This document shows positions 10,712 through 15,500 of a stretch of DNA of 15,500 nt, piece by piece. This DNA is from Glandiceps talaboti (lineage: Eukaryota; Hemichordata; Enteropneusta; Spengelidae), in the NCBI RefSeq assembly GCF_964340395.1, contig NC_135562.1, positions 17,756,985 to 17,772,484 of the forward strand, given 5' to 3'. The notes below the pieces were generated by a model that ran no database searches, had not been told where the DNA came from, and was given only the letters and a program-made list of their open reading frames with translations. Numbering within the stretch: position 1 is the stretch's first letter; each line of letters starts with the position of its first letter. Made by a program: the position numbers and the translations under genes.

Positions 10712-10723
10712 GTGATTGATTGA
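10564..10723. repeat. (ATTG)n microsatellite with 64-bp higher-order period
   Basis: A tetranucleotide GATT/ATTG array follows directly after ATAAATAAAG. A variant block, GACTGATTGACTTATTAATTG, occurs at 10586-10606 and again at 10650-10670, exactly 64 bases (16 units) later, so a segment of the array was duplicated as a block. An AATAAA word followed by a tetranucleotide array is also how some LINE or SINE 3' ends look, so this may be a retroposon tail. The Asn-Gln-Ser-Ile frame on the minus strand is an artefact. Confidence 0.95.
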
Positions 10724-11299
10724 ACACAAAAGTCCTCATTGAAGATGTCACAAAAAATTGTCTTCCTTGGAAAAACCTAATGAAATGTGAAAGTAAATGA
10801 AGCTGTACCCTATGTGTCCCTGAAAAACCTTCGTTCACACAGTTGAAATACCAGTTATTCCATCCCACCCCCCCACCCCCACCCCCTCAAAAAGAAGACA
10901 TACTATGACATGAGAAAGTTCCAGACAAATATTTCCATAGTTTTTGGTTAAATTAGTCCTGTGTTATGGGATAATTGCTGGATTCAGTCCTGCATGTACG
11001 CCTGGCTGCAATTGTGGTCAGGGTACTTCCACAGTGAAACCTGATGTTGAGTTGTTGAAAGGTGTCTGCTTACACTATCTATTCATTCTATGCATGCCTT
11101 CATGCTAGCATCAAGAGGAGGTATAGTCAAACTTGTTATTAGAGATACCTGAGAAAATACGGCTTAAATGGTTCCTGTCAGACGATAGTAATTGCTGTAC
11201 ATTCATGTTGTATAGGGTAACTGTACAGTCTGACTACACTATATATATATACTATAGGGATACTGTTTATATGGAAAGAAAAGCCCAGACAGACTAGTT
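10724..11299. other. Unassigned stretch with a C-rich quadruplex/i-motif tract
   Basis: No gene is recognised. C runs at 10864-10866, 10868-10874, 10876-10880 and 10882-10886, separated by single A, form a G4 motif on the minus strand. A (TA)n run lies at about 11241-11251. Confidence 0.5.
10864..10886 (-). other. G-quadruplex motif on the minus strand
   Basis: Four C runs of three to seven bases are separated by single A residues on the plus strand. The minus strand therefore carries four G runs with one-base loops. Confidence 0.75.
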
Positions 11300-11500
11300 T
11301 CTTCCTTTAGTACAATGGCTGTACATCTGATGAGAAGAAACCAATAACACAGAGAACATATGCAAAACAACGGAAAACATAAATACCTGAACTAGGCACT
11401 CACTCATTAAAAAAAATATAATAAAATAAAATAAAAAATCTACCTACCTCACCTATTCTAAAATTGAGTGTAATCGGACCCACACATTTTTTTTATTCAG
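11300..11500 (-). repeat. Dispersed repeat family, copy 1
   Basis: Read on the minus strand this segment matches 14400-14590 over nearly its whole length. Shared words include CTCAATTTTAGAATAGGTG, GTAGGTAGAT, a central T-rich tract, GAGTG-CTAGTTCAGGTA, TTATGTTTTC, GGTTTCTTCTCATCAGATG and TACAGCCATTG. Substitutions and small indels are spread throughout, so the copies are old. No target-site duplication or coding capacity is visible. The class (SINE fragment, MITE or other) is not determined. Confidence 0.85.
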
Positions 11501-12493
11501 CCTTACATACATGTAATTTAAGAATATACTTATTCTAATCACAGATGAATGGGTGGTCTTATTACAGGACAAATTATCACTCATGTTAATCAAGAACCTC
11601 ACTAACCCTTTCAAGTCTAACAGCCTATATTTACAGTGTAATTACATAGACTACATGTATGGTAGAGTTACAGAAACCAAGCCATCAGCTAGCTTTATTC
11701 AATTGCTGCAGTAAATCATCAATGTTGACATTTATGGCAATCATTTTAACTCAGAATCAAACAGAATTGTCATAAGATATACTTTTACTATTTCAGGTTT
11801 AGCTATTAGATATCTATGTGTATGATGAATGGGCAGATTCTCTGATTACATTTATGAAGTTTGTATTAATAATACAGACACCAAATTTCAGGGATTTTTA
11901 GTGCCAATTTAAACGTTAATTGACTTTTTTTCCCCCTAGAAATGGTTTTGTACAGAAAAGTTCTGTTCTTCTATACATATATCACATGTTAGGAGGGTCC
12001 ATATATGTCATAGTCTGTTTGTTGTAAATATAGCTGCAGAAATATTATTGTTCAAAACTCATCTGGTAGCCAGACATTGGGTCAAAGGTCATTGGTGACA
12101 CATGACACTGTAATACAATAGTAATATAGTATTGTATGATGAATGTACATCCTGAGAAAAAGTGTAGAAATCTTGTCTGGAGGAAATTGTAGACGTGTGT
12201 AATGAGATTGTACATTTAAATAAGATAGCGAAAGATAGAGGTTTGTTTTGGTCTACAAGAAAATGGTATCCGCCTTCTCTTTTCTCTATATCAAAAGTTG
12301 ACAACCAAGTACCAGTCTATGCTTGTTACGACATCCTAATGTCATTGTAAATCATTAGAGTAACAGTATATGTCAGTGTCTGATATCAATATCTTTGACC
12401 ATTATGACATTTGTCTGGGTTATCTCAACAAAGCAAACCCAGTGGTGAAATAACACCATGTTTTACATTTGACAGATCTGACACAGTGACAGG
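11501..12493. other. Unassigned stretch, nothing recognised
   Basis: No gene, RNA or element boundary is visible. A 71-codon minus-strand frame at 12089-12304 has no motif. Confidence 0.5.
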
Positions 12494-12748
12494 TATCTGT
12501 CTGTCTGTCTGTCTGTCTGTATGTATGTATGTATGTATGTATGTATGTATGTATGTATGTGTGTTTATGTGCATATGTAAATGTGCATGTATGTATTTGT
12601 GTTATATGAAACTGTACATGTATGTACGTACATGTACACACGCACGTACCTACGTACGCATGAGTATGTATGTATATATGTATGGTTGTATGTATGTATG
12701 TATGTATGTATGTATGTATGTATGTACAAATGTATGTATGTATGTAGG

Positions 12749-12782
<34 letters not shown>

Positions 12783-12854
12783 TGCGTATGTATGTATGTA
12801 TGTATGTATGTATGTATGTATGTGTGTGTGTGTGTTGTGTGTGTGTGTATGTAT
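12494..12854. repeat. (TCTG)n / (ATGT)n / (GT)n compound microsatellite
   Basis: TCTG units (about 12496-12520) pass into long ATGT runs to about 12830, then GT dinucleotides. The array is interrupted by a mixed segment (12560-12680) containing GTACATGTATGTACGTACATG. A short ATGT remnant reappears at 12900-12925. The long Met-Tyr-Val-Cys and Ile-His-Thr-Tyr frames on the two strands are repeat translations. Confidence 0.97.
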
Positions 12855-13426
12855 CACTGTATGGATTTATGAATTATCAGAGTCAAAGTTGTCTTGCCTG
12901 TATGTATGTCCTGTATGTATGTATATTGTCTGTCATCAGTCATTGGGAGTTCATTGGCTTTGCAGGACCATTACACATTTACAGATTGAAAACATCAATA
13001 TTGAGAGATAGCAAACATTTGTTGTACTAATGTTAAGGCTGAGGTCACAGTGGTATATACTGTAAAGTGTTAATATATGATGATGAATGATCTAGAGGTT
13101 GAAGTTCTTTGGAAATCAGATAAAACAAAATATTAGTATTATCATTGGACTGTAACTGATCACGATGGGATGAATGACAATAACTAACATTTGGACAATC
13201 TAAAGGCCATCTAAAGTGAATGGCCCATTATAATAGTACCATTTGTCATGGGTAAACATTCACCAGCTACATTTTGTGATAAGATCGTAAGGGCAATGCC
13301 ATTGAATCTCTGACATCAATCACATGGCTATTTAGATGGAAACCATACAAGTGCCACTGTATTTGATCACTCTATACATTGAGATGAATAAACTCTGTGG
13401 TTTCACAGAGTCTGTACCTAGGACGT
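12855..13426. other. Unassigned stretch ending in a perfect small hairpin
   Basis: No gene is recognised. ACTCTGTG (13392-13399) and CACAGAGT (13404-13411) form a perfect 8-bp stem with a four-base loop just before the minisatellite. Confidence 0.5.
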
Positions 13427-13727
13427 AGTAGGTGGTCACAGAAAACGAGTGTTGATTTCTATGACTCACCTAGGTGATCGTAGAAAGTGACAAGTGAATT
13501 TTGTGAATCACTTAGATGGCCATAGAAAGTGAGATTCTTTAGTCAATTTTTTGAATCACCTAGGTGGTCATAGAAAGTGAGAAGTCAATTTTATGAATCA
13601 TCTAGGTGGTCACAGAAACTGAGAACTCACTTTTATGAATCACCTACATGTACATATAGATTTTAGTGAGAAGGGAATTTTAGGAATTGCCTAGGTGGTC
13701 ACAGATAGTGAATTTTATGACTTACAC
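13427..13727. repeat. 42-bp minisatellite, about 7 diverged copies
   Basis: The core AGGTGGTCACAGAAA or a variant occurs at 13430, 13472, 13514, 13562, 13604, a degenerate copy near 13646, and 13693. Spacings are 42, 42, 48, 42, 42 and 47. Each unit also carries GTGA(G)AAGT-AATTTT-TGAATCACCT. Although 42 is a multiple of three, stop codons in most units and the 47-base step break any continuous frame, so it is treated as non-coding. Confidence 0.9.
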
Positions 13728-13824
13728 TACATATAAGTTACATATAGTTTTATGTTTGGTAACATACATTTTCTGTTTGTACAAGATATGTTAGTTCAAA
13801 TAAAGATGTACAATTCACCTATGG

Positions 13825-14109
13825 TTGAATGGATTCATGTACCTCTTAGACTGTGATGTATTTACAGACAAGGTTAACATCATAAAATCTGACATTGAGT
13901 TTACAGAACATTTCATTCAAGGTTGCCAAGCAATGGACATGCATGGCCAAGAATGGTGTTCTCAACTTAATGATAGCACAGAGCTCTTTTGTAACATTTG
14001 GCACATAAAGATTTCATGTGCATTCAGAGGAAGATGCACCAAATACACCTGCCGACATCAGATCGTGGATGAGCGGAACCTGTTACAAACAGGGAAAGAA
14101 AACAACTGA
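13825..14109 (+). CDS. Candidate terminal exon or small hypothetical ORF, Cys-rich
   Basis: The open frame has 94 codons, from ATG at 13825 to TGA at 14107. The part after residue 14 reads more like protein than anything else here: mixed charged and polar residues, seven cysteines between about residues 33 and 76 and two tryptophans. An acceptor-like TATTTACAG ends at 13867, so it may instead be a last exon starting at 13868 rather than a gene beginning at this ATG. I do not recognise the family, and no signal peptide or membrane segment is evident. The last 12-15 codons and the stop lie in the left arm of an inverted duplication. There the second copy keeps the frame with changes such as GAT/GAC and GAG/GAA. 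No polyadenylation signal was found soon after the stop. It may still be a chance frame. Confidence 0.25.
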   Translation: MNGFMYLLDCDVFTDKVNIIKSDIEFTEHFIQGCQAMDMHGQEWCSQLNDSTELFCNIWHIKISCAFRGRCTKYTCRHQIVDERNLLQTGKENN

Positions 14110-14386
14110 ATTGGATTGAAAACACTTGGCACAGCATGTTGGAAGTACAGAGACTTGTATTACATTCATAAGAACAGTTTTATGGCCATTTTCCATAATA
14201 GTTCATGTTAACAAACAAATTTCCAGTTCCCCTGTCATTTCATGCACACATAAAAAGGGCATAAAACTGTTCTTATCAAACCATGGCATGTAATACAAGC
14301 CTCTACTGTTCCAACAAGCTGAGCCAAGTGTTATAATCCAATTCATTTGTTTACTTTCCCTGTTTGTAACAGGTTCTGTTCGTCCA
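14065..14386. repeat. Inverted duplication (fold-back) with ~120-bp arms
   Basis: The left arm, about 14065-14187, matches the reverse complement of about 14257-14386. A perfect 23-bp block is at 14076-14098 and 14354-14376. Other matching words are GAATTGGATT, ACACTTGGC, CTTGTATTACAT and ATAAGAACAGTTTTATG. The right arm has about 10 extra bases, including ACCATGG near 14280-14285. The loop is about 70 bp. It may be a fold-back/MITE element or a local inverted duplication that includes the end of the candidate exon. Confidence 0.85.
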
Positions 14387-14399
14387 ATGTCACTCTATC

Positions 14400-14590
14400 A
14401 GGCCTAACAAAAAAAGTTGTGTGGTTCCGATTATGCTCAATTTTAGAATAGGTGGGGTAGGTAGATATTTTATTATATATATTTTTTTTCATGTGTGAGT
14501 GTCTAGTTCAGGTAATTATGTTTTCTATTGTTTTCCATATGGTCTCCATGTTATCGGTTTCTTCTCATCAGATGTACAGCCATTGGAACA
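14400..14590 (+). repeat. Dispersed repeat family, copy 2 (opposite orientation to copy 1)
   Basis: This segment runs GTTCCGATTATGCTCAATTT ... T-rich tract (about 14469-14490) ... CTTCTCATCAGATGTACAGC. It is the inverted counterpart of 11300-11500. It begins within about 15 bases of the right arm of the fold-back. Confidence 0.85.
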
Positions 14591-15079
14591 AGTTTTATAT
14601 TGTCTTTTTAAGTTGATATCAGTTTCTGCATCCAATATTTCATGCGATATGCGATTTTATTATTTTTTTCTTGAATACATACAAAAAAGTTACGGATTGG
14701 CATGAAAAACTAGGTGGGTCAGGTAACCATTTTTTTTTTTTTTTTTTTTGGGGGGGGGGGGCTTTCTTGGCTGAACAAAGAGAAATACTGGAAAATAATC
14801 TGCACAGGCAGGGTTCAAGGACTTGCAAGTACTTTACATCCCAGCTGTAACTGATCTGTGTGCATGAATTATACCAAATATACAATATGGATATCTTCAA
14901 GTAGTATTGATTGTACAACAATGCCAACTATATCATATAGTACTGTTGGTTTTTCACTAATACCACCCACTGAGTTACACTTACAGGGTCTATGACATCC
15001 ATTGAATGAATACATCTCTGAATTCCTTTGTTTCATGAGTGGAACCCAGAAGTACAACACAATAGATGTACATCTACTG
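14591..15079. other. Unassigned stretch with a T20-G12 tract
   Basis: No gene is recognised; minus-strand frames of 63 and 95 codons have no motif, and one reads through the homopolymer. The segment 14685-14730 (ACGGATTGGCATG ... AGGTGGGTCAGGTAACC) followed by poly-T weakly resembles the opening of the dispersed repeat at 14400 and may be a third, diverged relative. Confidence 0.5.
14730..14761. repeat. Homopolymer junction: T20 followed by G12
   Basis: An uninterrupted run of 20 T (14730-14749) changes directly to 12 G (14750-14761). Lengths of such tracts are unreliable in most sequencing. Confidence 0.9.
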
Positions 15080-15393
15080 TGGGTCTACTTTTGGTGGAGA
15101 AAATACAACTGATCAGTTTACTTAAAATTACTCATTGGAAACCCTGGTTGTGTGTCTACTTTAGGTGAGAAAATACAACTGGCCAGTTGACTTTTTTACT
15201 CACGGGAAACCCTGGTTGTTGTGGTCTATTTTTGGTGGCGAAAATAAAGCTGGTCAGCTGACTTTCACTGGGAAACCCTAGTTGTGTGTCTACTAGTGAA
15301 TTGTACTGGGAAACCTTTGTTTTGGGTGTACTTTACGGAGAAACCCTAGTTTTGGGTACACTTTGGTAGGAAACCTTAATTGTGGGTATACAT
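15080..15393. repeat. Decaying tandem array, ~70-bp unit shortening to ~33 bp
   Basis: The word GTCTACT or GTCTATT occurs at 15083, 15154, 15224 and 15288 (spacings 71, 70, 64). Each unit carries GGTG-GAAAATA-AACTGG-CAGTTGACTT and GGGAAACCCTGGTTGT. From about 15307 only the GGAAACC-TTTTGGGTGTACTTT half-unit repeats, with a period near 33. The array is non-coding, with stops in all units, and similarity fades toward the end of the window. Confidence 0.85.
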
Positions 15394-15500
15394 GTGGTAG
15401 ACCGTAGACCACAAAATCATCGTTTTAATACAGCATAGACCTTCTTTCATGTAGACACTCGTACACCCAAAAATGAACCTATGGAACTACATTGTAGTAC
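15394..15500. other. Unassigned end of window
   Basis: Nothing is recognised here beyond a small direct repeat of GTAGACC near 15397-15410. Confidence 0.4.

Noticed and set aside
10509-10868. 119-codon Asn-Gln-Ser-Ile frame on the minus strand
   Set aside because: Its core is the (ATTG)n array and its flanks have no recognisable motif.
12411-13030. Met-Tyr-Val-Cys and Ile-His-Thr-Tyr frames of 85-153 codons
   Set aside because: They are translations of the ATGT/GT microsatellite; the non-repeat flanks show no domain.
13427-13727. Protein made of 14-residue repeats from the 42-bp minisatellite
   Set aside because: Most units contain in-frame stops and the 47-base spacing breaks the frame.

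Overview
This window looks like non-coding or weakly coding DNA from an invertebrate animal nuclear genome. It is AT-rich by eye and holds no prokaryote-style gene order, no long conserved ORF, and no rRNA or intact tRNA gene. It is dense in microsatellites, minisatellites, short non-autonomous transposons and a tRNA-derived SINE. The frequent ACATGTA/TACATGTA words, the GTCCCCG...CGGGGAC element with its GGAC-rich tail, and the tRNA-headed SINE remind me of marine invertebrates such as amphioxus or molluscs. That placement is an impression, not a demonstration.

Layout from left to right: 1-1167 unassigned; 1168-2118 a DNA-transposon-like element bounded by TA-GTCCCCGC / GCGGGGAC-TA with an internal array of about 151-bp units; 2119-2720 unassigned, with a weak CCAAT/TATA promoter-like stretch; 2721-3006 a 286-bp (AG)n tract; 3380-3810 two diverged copies of a 180-220 bp unit; 5066-5501 a small transposon with perfect 41-bp inverted termini and a perfect 8-bp target-site duplication; 5629-5688 a CAGA/CA microsatellite; 6344-6368 a strong G-quadruplex motif; 6917-7193 a SINE with A and B boxes; 7779-8100 a fold-back element; 8837-9080 an (ACAT)n/(CA)n tract; 10564-10723 an (ATTG)n tract with a 64-bp higher-order period; about 11300-11500 and 14400-14590 two opposed copies of one repeat family; 12494-12854 a (TCTG)n/(ATGT)n/(GT)n tract; 13427-13727 a 42-bp minisatellite; 14065-14386 an inverted duplication; 15080-15393 a decaying 70-bp tandem array.

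Most open reading frames are translations of simple or tandem repeats and are not genes. The one stretch that reads like plausible coding sequence is 13825-14109, a Cys-rich 94-codon frame whose last codons are partly copied in inverted orientation downstream. It could be a terminal exon, but this is uncertain. There is no visible set of cooperating genes. The interest of the window lies in the mobile elements and repeat structures. The clearest is the 420-bp element at 5074-5493, whose boundaries can be read to the base.
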